Shown here piece by piece: positions 25,504-34,587 of a DNA stretch of 43,721 bases (positions are counted from its first letter, which is position 1; every line of letters starts with the position of its first letter). Position numbers and translations under genes: made by a program. Origin of the DNA: Stieleria tagensis (lineage in GTDB: Bacteria; Planctomycetota; Planctomycetia; Pirellulales; Pirellulaceae); the NCBI RefSeq assembly GCF_024129865.1, contig NZ_JAMYFE010000114.1:1-43721 (forward strand), in the 5' to 3' direction. A model generated the notes under the pieces. The model did not search any database and was not told the DNA's origin. It was given only the letters and a program-made list of their open reading frames with translations.

Positions 25504-26958
25504 TTATTTCTCGCGCCGCTTGATCCAGGACTGGTACTCCCAGCGATTTTTCCATTGATCCAGATAGGGTTGGTAGTCGGCGCGGTCGACCCAGAACATC
25601 GGTTCGGGGTGGTCGGCGTTGACACGGCCTGACGGATAGTCCGCTCCGGATTGGCTGGCGTCGGTCGATTGGTACCAGGATTGAAGTGCTGTTTTCATCG
25701 ATTGGGCGATCGCCGGATGAGCCTGGGCAACATCGTTGGCTTCGCCGACATCATCGACCAAATGGTAGAGCTCAAATCCGCCTTGCTGGTACTGGTTGGA
25801 CAGCAGTTTCCAATCGCCGTCGACGATTGCGGCTTTGGTTTTGTAGCGAAAGCAGATCGGTTGGTCGCGGGGCGGATTGGCCGCTGAATCGGACGGGAAC
25901 AAGTGAGTCAGACTGATGCCGTCACGGGGTCGCTCGGCATCGGGATACTCGACTTCTGCTAGTTCCAGCACTGTTGGCAGGATGTCCATCACACTGGCGG
26001 GGAACTCGGTTTGCCGCGGTGCGATATGTCCTGGCCATTCGAGGATGCCTGGCACGCGCAGTCCACCTTCGTAGATCAGACCTTTGTTGCCACGCAGTGG
26101 GCCGGTGGTTCCAGGCGTGATTTTGGGCAGGCCGCCGTTGTCACTGCAGTACCAGACCAGCGTTTTGGAATCGAGTTTTAGATCTCGCAGTCCGGCGCGC
26201 AGCGCCCCGACGCTGCGGTCCAGTGCGACCAGTTCACCGTAGTGATGCATCGATGTTTGATCGAGATTGCGAAACGCCGCGTTGTCGGCCTCGGACGCTT
26301 TGAAAGGCGAGTGGGGCGTGCCGTACCAGATCACATCAAAGAAGGGTCGATCCGATTGGGATTGCTGTTTGATGTGCGCCAGAGCTTGGTCAACAATCAC
26401 GTCGGAGGAGTCGCCGCGGAAATCTTCGATCGTTCCGCCGCGGCTGAGCAATGGATCGCGGTCGTAGAAATTGGTCACCGACAACCAATGATCGAACCCG
26501 AAGGTACCGGGGTTAAATTTGTCATGGTCGAAAATGGGAACGCCGGGACCGCGAAGTCCGTTCAAGTGCCATTTACCAAAATGAGCCGTCTGGTAACCGG
26601 CTTGAGATAGCAGTGCCGGCAAGCTGATTTCTTGATGCCGCAGCGCGTAACCGTGCTCGGGGACTCCGGTGCGGTAACAACACCGACCGGTCAACACCGC
26701 CGCCCGCGTCGGCGAGCAAACCGGCGCGCCGGCGTAGAACCGATTGAATCGCAGTCCGGCTTTGGACATCGCATCCAAGTTTGGCGTTTTCAGAATCGGA
26801 TGTCCGTTATACCCCGTTTCGCCCCAACCCTGATCATCGGCCATCACCAGGATGATGTTGGGCCGCTCGGACATTGGGACTGGATCGTCATTGGCAACGA
26901 CCGATCCATGCAGCATCGCTGCGATCATCAGGCAGGAGGTCAGCGCAGGGTGAGACAT
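25504..26958 (-). CDS. Arylsulfatase-type sulfatase
   Basis: This 484-residue secreted type I sulfatase cleaves sulfate esters. It has a signal peptide (MSHPALTSCLMIAAMLHGSVVA), aspartates at 41-42 (VMADDQGW), and the sulfatase signature CSPTR at 81-85 followed by AAVLTGRCCYRTG, where Cys81 becomes formylglycine. HFGKWHLNG and the later CSDNGGLPK segment are further family motifs. It is distinct from the other sulfatase in the window and closer to arylsulfatase A/N-acetylgalactosamine-6-sulfatase type enzymes. The position upstream of holA looks incidental because a hairpin repeat separates them. Confidence 0.93.
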   Translation of the reverse strand: MSHPALTSCLMIAAMLHGSVVANDDPVPMSERPNIILVMADDQGWGETGYNGHPILKTPNLDAMSKAGLRFNRFYAGAPVCSPTRAAVLTGRCCYRTGVPEHGYALRHQEISLPALLSQAGYQTAHFGKWHLNGLRGPGVPIFDHDKFNPGTFGFDHWLSVTNFYDRDPLLSRGGTIEDFRGDSSDVIVDQALAHIKQQSQSDRPFFDVIWYGTPHSPFKASEADNAAFRNLDQTSMHHYGELVALDRSVGALRAGLRDLKLDSKTLVWYCSDNGGLPKITPGTTGPLRGNKGLIYEGGLRVPGILEWPGHIAPRQTEFPASVMDILPTVLELAEVEYPDAERPRDGISLTHLFPSDSAANPPRDQPICFRYKTKAAIVDGDWKLLSNQYQQGGFELYHLVDDVGEANDVAQAHPAIAQSMKTALQSWYQSTDASQSGADYPSGRVNADHPEPMFWVDRADYQPYLDQWKNRWEYQSWIKRREK

Positions 26959-27049
26959 GAATCAGGCTGGCGGTTGGGACAGGGGAGTTAGACTTGGACG
27001 GATTTGATTCTACCACCAAAGAATCGTCGTTTGCGTTTGGCAGACTGCA

Positions 27050-27073
27050 GGCAGGTTCGGCAGGAACCCCGGG
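27050..27073 (+). repeat. Single arm of a family C hairpin repeat
   Basis: A 24-base stretch here is identical to the right part of the hairpin at 43566-43616 (shared core CAGGTTCGGCAGGAACCCCG). The matching left arm is not present nearby, so it is a solo or decayed arm. It lies in the 229-bp gap between the sulfatase and nrfH, where their divergent promoters must be. Confidence 0.55.
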
Positions 27074-27187
27074 GCAAATTGTAAATGGTGGCAGAACAGA
27101 CGAAGCGCAGGGGTGGTTGTTGGCAACCGGCTGGGGGAATGGTATTTTTAACTGCTGCGTCACCATGGGCACAGTCAATCGGGGCGA

Positions 27188-27754
27188 ATGATGTCAGACG
27201 AAGAATCGCAGCGCAACGATCGCGAACTTGGCGACGCCGAGGGCAGCGACAAAGAAGTCCCTGACGACTCGTCGCCGGGCCGAGGCAAGTTTTGGGGCGG
27301 CCGTCGATTCGGACGCGGGGCGATCGTGTTTGCGTTGTGTTTGGGGCTGTTGGCCGGGTTGGGCGTGTTTACGTTTGGCTATGGCAAGGGCGCCAGCTAC
27401 ATGAGCAACAATCCCGAGACCTGTGTGAATTGCCATGTGATGCAAAGTCACATGGATTCGTGGCTGCAGAGCAGCCATCACCAAGTGGCGGTTTGCAATG
27501 ACTGTCATCTGCCGCATGATTTCATCGGCAAATGGGTGACCAAGGCCGACAACGGTTTCTTTCATTCACTGGCGTTTACGCTGGGTGGTTTCAAAGACCC
27601 GATTCAGATCAAGCCCCGCAATCGACGGGTCACGCAAGGTGCCTGTATCGATTGTCATCAGGACCTTGTTCACCCGTTGCTGCCGGAAACCGCCGGTGGC
27701 GACATGTTGATGTGTGTGCATTGCCACACCAGTGTCGGGCACGCCGCCCGCTAG
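27188..27754 (+). CDS. nrfH: Tetraheme cytochrome c quinol dehydrogenase NrfH
   Basis: NrfH takes electrons from menaquinol and hands them to NrfA at the outer face of the membrane. The 188-residue product has one membrane helix (about 44-66) and four CxxCH motifs at 79-83, 103-107, 153-157 and 176-180. The first is followed by Val-Met (CVNCHVM), the CxxCHxM pattern whose Met is an unusual axial ligand in NrfH of Desulfovibrio. The N-terminal 40 residues are acidic and low in complexity, longer than in typical NrfH. The nrfA gene follows after 49 bp. Confidence 0.93.
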   Translation: MMSDEESQRNDRELGDAEGSDKEVPDDSSPGRGKFWGGRRFGRGAIVFALCLGLLAGLGVFTFGYGKGASYMSNNPETCVNCHVMQSHMDSWLQSSHHQVAVCNDCHLPHDFIGKWVTKADNGFFHSLAFTLGGFKDPIQIKPRNRRVTQGACIDCHQDLVHPLLPETAGGDMLMCVHCHTSVGHAAR

Positions 27755-27803
27755 TTCCGTTTGAATTTTTTGGCCGTCTCACTTTCAACTGTGACACCTG
27801 ACC

Positions 27804-29333
27804 ATGGCTTCTGAGAACAACAGCAGTTTCGGTTTCCTGGCTTTGCTGACCGGATTGACTGCGCTGGTGACCGTCGGCGCGGTCGCTTTGTTGATGAGTA
27901 TCTTTGAACGCAAACAGGAAGCTCGGACGCCGTTTGTCAAAGTCGTCGAGGTCAGCGAAATCAGTACCGACCCCGAGCCATGGGGACTGAATTTTCCACA
28001 GCAGTACGAGGACTACTTACAGACGGTCAACGATTCCTACACCGACTTTGGTGGCAACCATGCACTTCCGCCGAGCAAGCTGGAAGAACACCCTTGGCTA
28101 AAACGATTGTTCGCCGGCTATGCGTTCAGTATCGATTATCGCGAAGCCCGCGGGCACGCTCACATGTTGTCCGACCAAGAAGTCACTCGGCGGGTCACCG
28201 AAGTCCAGCAGGCGGGTGCCTGTTTGCATTGCCATGCATCGATCATTCCCACCTATCGACGGATTGGATTGCAGCAGCAGGGTGGTGAAGTCACCGCGGA
28301 AAGACTGGCGGAAAGTTTCGATCAGCCGGCGGTGATGGCTGGATTCGAAGCGGTCAGTCAAAAGAATTACGAGGACGTGCATGCGGAACTGACCAAGACG
28401 CCCGATGGGGTGGTGCAGGCCGAGTCGGGTGATCCGCACCTGGGCGACGCGCATCCGGTTTCCTGTATTGATTGTCACGATCCGGAAACGATGGCGATTC
28501 GCGTCACTCGGCCCGGTTTCATTCTGGGGATGGACAAATTGGCCAAGAGTGATGACCCGGTGCCGCATCTACCGAGCGTACAGAAATGGCGCGACAGCGG
28601 TGCACAGGGCGACTACGACCCGAACACGCACGCAACGCGCCAGGAGATGCGATCGTTTGTTTGTGGTCAATGCCATGTAGAGTATTACTGTGCCAGCAAG
28701 ATGACGCTGACCTATCCCTGGAGCAACGGTTTGAAGATGGAGGACCTGGAACAGGAATGGGACGAGACCACGTTTTCCGACGGCGAGGCGTTCTACGATT
28801 ACGTGCACAAGGAAACCGGGACCAAGGTGTTCAAAGCCCAGCACCCGGAATTTGAATTGTGGAGCCAGGGAATTCATGCCCGCTCGGGAGTCAGTTGCAG
28901 CGATTGTCACATGCCCTACGAGAAACGCGGCGCCACCAAGGTCAGCAGCCACTGGGTGCGCAGCCCGATGGAGAACATCAACAAGGCGTGCCAAACCTGT
29001 CACCATTTCCCCGAGCAAGATCTGAAGCAACGGGTTGATTTGATTCAGCAGCGGACCAGCGACTTGATCGAACGGGCTGCGACGGCAATGACCGACATGT
29101 TGGACGCGATCGTCGCGGCACAAGCATCTGGCGCCAGCGAACAGCAACTGAAACCGATTCGGGATTTGCAACGCAAGGCGATGTGGCGGCTGGATTTCAT
29201 CGCCAGCGAGAACAGCAAGGGGTTCCATGCCTCTCAAGAATCCGCCCGGATTTTGGCCGAGTCGGTCGACTACAGCCGGCAAGCGATCGCGGCTTGTTAC
29301 AAGCTGGATTCGGCGTCGACCGAGACGGAGTGA
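27804..29333 (+). CDS. nrfA: Ammonia-forming cytochrome c552 nitrite reductase NrfA
   Basis: NrfA reduces nitrite to ammonium with six electrons. The 509-residue product has five heme motifs: CLHCH at 140-144, CIDCH at 221-225, CGQCH at 287-291, CSDCH at 365-369 and CQTCH at 396-400. The active-site heme motif is CxxCH, not the CxxCK found in E. coli NrfA; the CxxCH form is known in other NrfA lineages. The segment CGQCHVEYY carries the calcium-site Glu293 and active Tyr294, and AQHPEFE gives the active-site His347. The N terminus is an uncleaved-looking helix (about 11-31), which suggests membrane attachment. NrfH is just upstream. Confidence 0.94.
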   Translation: MASENNSSFGFLALLTGLTALVTVGAVALLMSIFERKQEARTPFVKVVEVSEISTDPEPWGLNFPQQYEDYLQTVNDSYTDFGGNHALPPSKLEEHPWLKRLFAGYAFSIDYREARGHAHMLSDQEVTRRVTEVQQAGACLHCHASIIPTYRRIGLQQQGGEVTAERLAESFDQPAVMAGFEAVSQKNYEDVHAELTKTPDGVVQAESGDPHLGDAHPVSCIDCHDPETMAIRVTRPGFILGMDKLAKSDDPVPHLPSVQKWRDSGAQGDYDPNTHATRQEMRSFVCGQCHVEYYCASKMTLTYPWSNGLKMEDLEQEWDETTFSDGEAFYDYVHKETGTKVFKAQHPEFELWSQGIHARSGVSCSDCHMPYEKRGATKVSSHWVRSPMENINKACQTCHHFPEQDLKQRVDLIQQRTSDLIERAATAMTDMLDAIVAAQASGASEQQLKPIRDLQRKAMWRLDFIASENSKGFHASQESARILAESVDYSRQAIAACYKLDSASTETE

Positions 29334-29340
29334 GGGATGC

Positions 29341-29388
29341 GGTTGGTGGAGAGATGAAACCGGTCGGATAAATCCTCTACACCAGCGC
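29341..29388. repeat. Degenerate family B repeat between nrfA and the next gene
   Basis: GTCGGATAAATCCTCTACAC with CAGCG after it resembles the right arm of the hairpin at 25466-25487 (GTCGGATCAATCCTCCACAC), and a partly complementary GGTTGGTGGAGAGAT lies just before. It sits between convergent genes and could serve as a terminator. Confidence 0.4.
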
Positions 29389-29476
29389 GTTGTTTTTTGT
29401 TCCGTAGCTGATCCCGCCAGGGTTCAGACCGAGACCGTGGCCGCCCCGGCGACGCACGCCTGGTTTCGCGTGGCCG

Positions 29477-31672
29477 TTAGCGGGAGCGGAAGCCGAGGAT
29501 TCGAGCTCGCGGTGCCAGGCCGCCGGTGGCGATTGGTTGGTCCAGCAAATAGCTGCCGACATTGCCGGCTTGATCGGTGGCGTCGAGTCGCAGATAGATC
29601 TGCGGCGGTAGTTTGGGGTCGGCCGGCCAGACGTACAGACCGTCATTGCGCAGACCCGCCGCGATGGTTGTCCAGGGGCCTTCCAGCGAATCGCTAAACG
29701 CAATCGCCACCGGTCGACTCATCAGATTCTCGTCTTCGCATTCGTAGTTGATCACCAGCGAACCGATTCGATCCCCTTCACCGTACCGCGCCGAAGTGAC
29801 TTTGACCTTGGGCAGCGATTGGTCGACGATCACGGCAATGTCAGGATCATCACCGGGCAGCGGGCGTGGACTGGCCAGCCCATTGTTGCCGAGCACGACG
29901 ATGCGAAACGCGAACACGCCTTCGCCGTTGGTTTCAATGTCAAACGGGCTGCTGCGATCAGGGTCGGCGCCCCAGCGTTTCCAAGTGCGTCCGGCGTCGA
30001 TGCTGCCGTAGAGTTCGACCGATTCGACGCCCGTCGATGCGACCGCTTCGAGTTCGTATTCCAAGCTAAAACGGTTCGAGTCGCTATAGCGAAACGGTAC
30101 GTTGCGAGCCAATTGGGCGCGATCGAATCGCAATTGTTGCTCGCGACCGGTTTGTTCGGCCCGCTCGGCGCGGTAGCGGCGAGTGTCTTGCGGCGTTTGA
30201 CTGGCGGTCGGTGTGGGAATGGATTCCGGACCCGAGGCAGTGTTCAGATTGGGGGATCGGTTGTCTGTCGACAGCGGTCGCATCGCATCACGCAGCGTCC
30301 GCATGCGTGTGGGTGCCGGCGTGTTGACGGCAGGTGCGTTAAAGTCAGGCGCATTAAAGGCCGGGTCAGGCGTCGGCACGGCCACACTTTCGGTGATCGG
30401 CAGGCCACTGGTGGCCGGCGCAGCATTGCCGGTCGCTGCGTTGGCGGCGTTGGCTGTCGGCGTCGCGACTGTTGTCGGCAGCGTTTCAGACTGTCCCGGT
30501 CCAGGCGGCAAGACTTCCACGCCACGGACCGTGGTTTTCACCGTCAGTCCGCTGGCCGGCAGACTGAACGAGTTGTTCGGTGTGGGAGTGGTCGATGATG
30601 GCATCGCGCTGCGGGCGGGCGTGCTGGCCGCCGGCACGCTCGAGTTCGGTGCAGTCGCTGTCGGTGCTGCGGTTCTGGGTGGTGGCGGCAGTGGGAATCG
30701 ATTGACCGGTGTGGCCGGTGGCGGTGCGACGCCGCGCAAGTTGAACCCCTGGGGTGCGGGGGCGGTGTAGGAGTCAGCGGTTGATTGCGGGCCCAATAGG
30801 AACCGGGGCGGATCGCCGGGACCGGAAACGGTTTGGACACGCAACCGATTGTCGGCTTGGGCCATCACGGGCTGGCCAGCGGTGGAGTCGACGCTGTTGG
30901 CAGTGGCGGGATCGCGATGGGGCCGCGGCGAATCGTCCTGTGGAGTGGTGGCAGCGATCCGCGGCCGACGAAACGTTTTGGCCTGCACGGACCTGTTGCC
31001 GAGCGCGTCGGTCGCCGTCACATGCACTGAAATCTGCCGCCAGTCCTCTTTGGGAGCGAGCTGGAATTCGCCACGTTCGCTGATCAAATCCTTGGTGACT
31101 GTCTGCCACTGGCGAACCACGTCGGTGGCATACAGGACTCGCAAGTTCGTGACTTGCTGGGGGTCGACCAGTTCTAAATGAGCGGTCAGCTTTCCATTCA
31201 GGTCGGCGCTACCGTCGAGTTTGATCTCGGGGCCGGTGGTGTCGATGTAGACTTTGCGTTGCGGGACCAGCTCGGAAGTGGGTGCGGAGAGCGGGCGTAG
31301 ATCCGTGGCGGTTGTGAACCAATGGTCGCCGTCGCTGGTCGCTTCGTAGTGGAATTGCGAGATCGAGATCGGTTCTTCTTGAGCCACTTGCCAGTTTTGG
31401 CCGCGGTCGGTTGAAACGTACAGACGGATCTTTGTCGCCTTTGATCCCGCATCCATTTGAAATGGGATATCAAAAACCCGAGAACGGAGGACAATGGCAT
31501 CTGGATCAATCCCGCTGGGCTGGGTTTGCCCGCCCGCTGTCGGGGGCTGATCGCCGCCGGCAGAGGCCGGCGCGGTTGCAATCGCCACCAGGACAAGCAT
31601 CCCGAGGGATGCCGCCAGCAGGTTTTGGGGCGGTGCGGAGAGAGCCCGCGCGAATTGGCCGATTGCTGGCAT
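29477..31672 (-). CDS. Exported protein with Ig-like modules and a long Pro/Ala/Thr linker
   Basis: I do not recognise a named family. The product of about 731 residues has a signal peptide (hydrophobic stretch LLAASLGMLVLVAIATAPASA). An N-terminal beta-rich half (about 60-260) has a segment KIRLYVSTDRGQNWQ and a second module opening with DTTGPEIKLDGSA. A central Pro/Ala/Thr-rich linker of about 230 residues follows. The C-terminal half has VELYGSIDAGRTWKRWG and a final module with YVWPADPKLPPQIYLRLDATDQAGN. The repeated GxxW-type motifs look like Ig/fibronectin-type sandwiches. It could be a surface or periplasmic scaffold. ATG at 31672 is preferred to a TTG one codon upstream. The convergent neighbour is nrfA. 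Confidence 0.6.
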   Translation of the reverse strand: MPAIGQFARALSAPPQNLLAASLGMLVLVAIATAPASAGGDQPPTAGGQTQPSGIDPDAIVLRSRVFDIPFQMDAGSKATKIRLYVSTDRGQNWQVAQEEPISISQFHYEATSDGDHWFTTATDLRPLSAPTSELVPQRKVYIDTTGPEIKLDGSADLNGKLTAHLELVDPQQVTNLRVLYATDVVRQWQTVTKDLISERGEFQLAPKEDWRQISVHVTATDALGNRSVQAKTFRRPRIAATTPQDDSPRPHRDPATANSVDSTAGQPVMAQADNRLRVQTVSGPGDPPRFLLGPQSTADSYTAPAPQGFNLRGVAPPPATPVNRFPLPPPPRTAAPTATAPNSSVPAASTPARSAMPSSTTPTPNNSFSLPASGLTVKTTVRGVEVLPPGPGQSETLPTTVATPTANAANAATGNAAPATSGLPITESVAVPTPDPAFNAPDFNAPAVNTPAPTRMRTLRDAMRPLSTDNRSPNLNTASGPESIPTPTASQTPQDTRRYRAERAEQTGREQQLRFDRAQLARNVPFRYSDSNRFSLEYELEAVASTGVESVELYGSIDAGRTWKRWGADPDRSSPFDIETNGEGVFAFRIVVLGNNGLASPRPLPGDDPDIAVIVDQSLPKVKVTSARYGEGDRIGSLVINYECEDENLMSRPVAIAFSDSLEGPWTTIAAGLRNDGLYVWPADPKLPPQIYLRLDATDQAGNVGSYLLDQPIATGGLAPRARILGFRSR

Positions 31673-31830
31673 CAAATGCGCTTGATTCAGATGGACGGAT
31701 AGACCTCACTTTCCGGATTCGGCGATTCTGGCGCGGATCTTGATCTGGAAGCGTGAAAATGCATGGTTGTGACGATTCGGGGGGCCGACCGGGTTCAATA
31801 GATGATGATTAAATCAGTGCGAGGGGACGA

Positions 31831-33663
31831 ATGATTGAGTATCGATATGACGTGATCGTGATCGGGGCGGGACACGCCGGCACCGAGGCTGCTGCGGCGG
31901 CGGCACGGCTGGGCGCCCGCACGGTGTTGTTGACGACCAATCTGGATACGGTCGGGCAGATGTCCTGCAATCCGGCCATCGGCGGTGTCGCCAAAGGGCA
32001 AATCGTCCGCGAAGTCGATGCGCTGGGGGGACTGATGGGACTGGCGATCGACGCCACCGGGATTCAATTTCGGATGTTGAACTGTCGCAAGGGCCCCGCC
32101 ATGCACAGCCCCCGCGCCCAGGCCGACAAGAAGGCCTATCAGCAGTACATCAAGCATGCGATCGAATTGCAAAGCGATCTGGATCTGCGCCAGGAAACCG
32201 TCGAAGACCTATTGACCGAAACCACGCCCGAGGGAGAGCGGGTGGTGGGTGTGCGGGTGCGTGGTGACGCAGAATATCGCGCACCGACGGTGATTCTGAC
32301 GACGGGGACGTTTCTGTCGGCGATCATGCACACCGGCGGCGCCAAGACCGCGGGGGGACGCGCCGGCGAAGGCACCACGACCGGGATCAGTGGCGCGCTG
32401 GATCGATTGGGATTCCAAATCGAGCGTTTCAAAACCGGAACGCCGGCGCGATTGAATCGTCGCACCATCGACTATGCCGGTTTGGATGAACAACCCGGTG
32501 ATGATCAGCCACAGCCGTTTTCGTTCATGAATGATTCGCTGTCGATCGATCAGGTCCCCTGTCACATCGCGATGACCAATGCCGCGGTGCACGATTTGAT
32601 TCGCGCCAATTTGCATCGCGCTCCGATGTACAGCGGGGAAATCAATTCGCGCGGTCCACGGTATTGTCCCTCGATCGAAGACAAGGTGGTGCGTTTTGCC
32701 GACAAGCAAAGCCACCAGTTGTTCCTTGAACCGGAAGGCCATCACACCGAAGAAGTCTACGTCAACGGGATTTCCACCAGTCTGCCGCGGGACGTTCAAG
32801 ACGGCATGTTTCGGCTGATTCCAGGCTTGGAAAAGGCCACGATCATGCGCTATGGCTATGCGGTTGAATACGACTATTGTCCGCCCACGCAGTTGTGGCC
32901 GCATTTGGAATCCAAGCGAGTCGCCGGATTGTTCTTGGCCGGCCAGATCAACGGGACCACCGGCTACGAAGAAGCCGCCGGCCAAGGTTTGATCGCCGGA
33001 TTGAATGCCGCGCGATTGGTCGCCAAGCAAGCGCCTTGGGTTCCGTCGCGAGATCAGGCCTACATCGGCGTGTTGGTCGATGACCTGGTCACCAGCGGAA
33101 CCGACGAACCGTACCGAATGTTTACCAGTCGCGCCGAGTATCGATTGTTGTTGCGCCAGGACAACGCCGATCGCCGGCTGACCGAAGTTGCTGATTCGTT
33201 GGGATTGATCAGCGCCCACCGGCGCGCACGGTTCGCGGAAAAACTGGCGGAAATCGATCGGGCGCTGGAGTTGCTCGGTGGCGTGCGTGTCTCGACGGCG
33301 AAAGGGGAAGCCAAGGGCGACGTCTATCTGCGACGACCGGAAGTGGAATGGAAAGAGATGCGACAAATCATTCCCGAACTTGCTTCGATCGGATCGCAAG
33401 CTGCCCAGCAAGTGGTCTATGACATCAAATACGAAGGCTACGTCAGTCGCCAACGTGACGAGGTCGCACGACAACAACGGATGTCAAAGAAAAAGATCCC
33501 CAGCACCTTTGATTACAAGTCCATCACCGCGATGCGGAATGAGGCCAAAGAGAAGCTTTCGGAAATCCGCCCGCTCACACTGGACCAGGCGCAGCGGATC
33601 AGCGGCATCACCCCGGCTGACATCACGCTGCTGCTGGCCTATCTGGAATCGCCCCGCAAGTGA
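31831..33663 (+). CDS. mnmG: tRNA uridine-5-carboxymethylaminomethyl modification enzyme MnmG
   Basis: MnmG, with MnmE, modifies the wobble uridine of several tRNAs using FAD, methylene-tetrahydrofolate and NADH. The 610-residue protein has the FAD-binding motif [12 protein letters not shown] at 10-21, the MSCNPAIGG and [13 protein letters not shown] family segments, and [13 protein letters not shown] in the middle. [17 protein letters not shown] and the [16 protein letters not shown] segment near the C terminus are further signatures. The length is close to the usual 620-630. mnmE is not in the window; the gene is followed by a 324-bp gap. Confidence 0.97.
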   Translation: MIEYRYDVIVIGAGHAGTEAAAAAARLGARTVLLTTNLDTVGQMSCNPAIGGVAKGQIVREVDALGGLMGLAIDATGIQFRMLNCRKGPAMHSPRAQADKKAYQQYIKHAIELQSDLDLRQETVEDLLTETTPEGERVVGVRVRGDAEYRAPTVILTTGTFLSAIMHTGGAKTAGGRAGEGTTTGISGALDRLGFQIERFKTGTPARLNRRTIDYAGLDEQPGDDQPQPFSFMNDSLSIDQVPCHIAMTNAAVHDLIRANLHRAPMYSGEINSRGPRYCPSIEDKVVRFADKQSHQLFLEPEGHHTEEVYVNGISTSLPRDVQDGMFRLIPGLEKATIMRYGYAVEYDYCPPTQLWPHLESKRVAGLFLAGQINGTTGYEEAAGQGLIAGLNAARLVAKQAPWVPSRDQAYIGVLVDDLVTSGTDEPYRMFTSRAEYRLLLRQDNADRRLTEVADSLGLISAHRRARFAEKLAEIDRALELLGGVRVSTAKGEAKGDVYLRRPEVEWKEMRQIIPELASIGSQAAQQVVYDIKYEGYVSRQRDEVARQQRMSKKKIPSTFDYKSITAMRNEAKEKLSEIRPLTLDQAQRISGITPADITLLLAYLESPRK

Positions 33664-33695
33664 AGTGTCGTCACTGCGATGCCGGTCAACCTATC

Positions 33696-33723
33696 TTGAC
33701 CTGTTGTGCGGATTCGGTAAGAT
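33696..33723 (+). promoter_or_regulatory. Possible sigma-70-type promoter
   Basis: TTGACC and TAAGAT are separated by 16 bases. The match is partial, and the distance to the response regulator start is long, so this is weakly supported. Confidence 0.25.
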
Positions 33724-33980
33724 TCGTGGGTCAGGCAAGATCGGCAATCTCGAGGGTTTTGGAGTTTGCTGCTGCTTACGTTTTTCGCGCAGAATAGCAA
33801 CGTAATGCTCTTGTGCGGTAGCGTGGGGGTTTTGCTAAAAGAGACGTGTTGTGTTGGTTTGGTGACCGACACGAAAATGCGAGCTTGACCGCTGGCATGG
33901 AAAGACACGTAACTGGGCGACCTTTCATGTGAAGGGTTTGTCCAAGACAAATGCACAGGTTGGGAAACGGCTCGTCCTGC

Positions 33981-33987
33981 AGGGAGG
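33981..33987 (+). promoter_or_regulatory. Shine-Dalgarno-like site before the response regulator
   Basis: AGGGAGG is directly next to an ATG at 33988 and 12 bases before the in-frame ATG at 34000. Zero spacing to the first ATG makes the second the better start, although 12 bases is on the long side. Confidence 0.45.
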
Positions 33988-33999
33988 ATGGTTTCTGCG

Positions 34000-34587
34000 A
34001 TGACCAAAAAAACGGTCTTTACGACAGGCGAAGCGGCGAAAATCTGCAAAGTCAGCCAGCAGACGATAATTCGCTGCTTCGACAATGGCTCACTGAAGGG
34101 TTTTCGAGTTCCGGGTAGCAAGTTTCGACGAATCCCTCGTGAACAGCTTTATCTGTTCATGAAAGACAATGGGATTCCGACGGACGCACTCGAGAGCGGC
34201 AAGAAGAAATTGTTGATCGTTGACGATGACCAAGATTTGGTCGAGTTGATGAAAGACGGTTTTGAACGCGACGGGCGATTCGATATTCGCACGGCGAACA
34301 ATGGTTTTGATGCCGGTATGGGCGTCAAAGAATTCCGACCCGACCTTGTCGTGTTGGATGTGATGTTACCCGACATTAACGGGAAAGAAGTGTGTCATCG
34401 GGTCCGCAGTGATCCGGCCTTGGACATGGTCAAAATCCTCTGTATCTCGGGGATGGTTGAACACAACAAGGTCGATGCGCTCAAGGCCGCCGGTGCCAAC
34501 GATTTCATGCAGAAACCGTTCGCGATCGATGACTTGGTGCTGCGATCGTGCGATCTGCTGGAAATGGAACGCAACGTCCCGAATTAG
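34000..34587 (+). CDS. Response regulator with N-terminal excisionase-type HTH
   Basis: The 195-residue product carries an excisionase/MerR-like helix-turn-helix at about residues 6-55 (FTTGEAAKICKVSQQTI and a following RVPGSKFRRIPREQL wing) and a receiver domain from about 68 to 190. The receiver shows the acidic pocket at 75-77 (VDDDQD), phospho-acceptor Asp120 (VVLDVMLPD), Ser150 and Lys172 (MQKPF). The DNA-binding domain precedes the receiver, the reverse of most response regulators. The histidine kinase gene begins at the base after its TAG stop. Target genes are not known. An upstream in-frame ATG at 33988 is possible. Confidence 0.88.
   Translation: MTKKTVFTTGEAAKICKVSQQTIIRCFDNGSLKGFRVPGSKFRRIPREQLYLFMKDNGIPTDALESGKKKLLIVDDDQDLVELMKDGFERDGRFDIRTANNGFDAGMGVKEFRPDLVVLDVMLPDINGKEVCHRVRSDPALDMVKILCISGMVEHNKVDALKAAGANDFMQKPFAIDDLVLRSCDLLEMERNVPN

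Larger units (their letters stand above)
33664..33987 (+). other. Intergenic region between mnmG and the response regulator
   Basis: No gene is supported in this 324-bp stretch. A possible sigma-70-like promoter (TTGACC at 33696-33701, TAAGAT at 33718-33723, 16-base spacer) lies near its start and would give a leader of about 270 nt for the response regulator. No strong hairpin or riboswitch pattern was recognised. Confidence 0.4.

Noticed and set aside
32209-33477. A 422-codon open frame on the minus strand
   Set aside because: It lies wholly inside mnmG, which has unmistakable family motifs; the product has no recognisable domain and is an antisense shadow of a GC-rich gene.
34000-34200. 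Phage excisionase
   Set aside because: The HTH resembles excisionases but is joined to a receiver domain and lies beside a kinase; no integrase or att site was seen.
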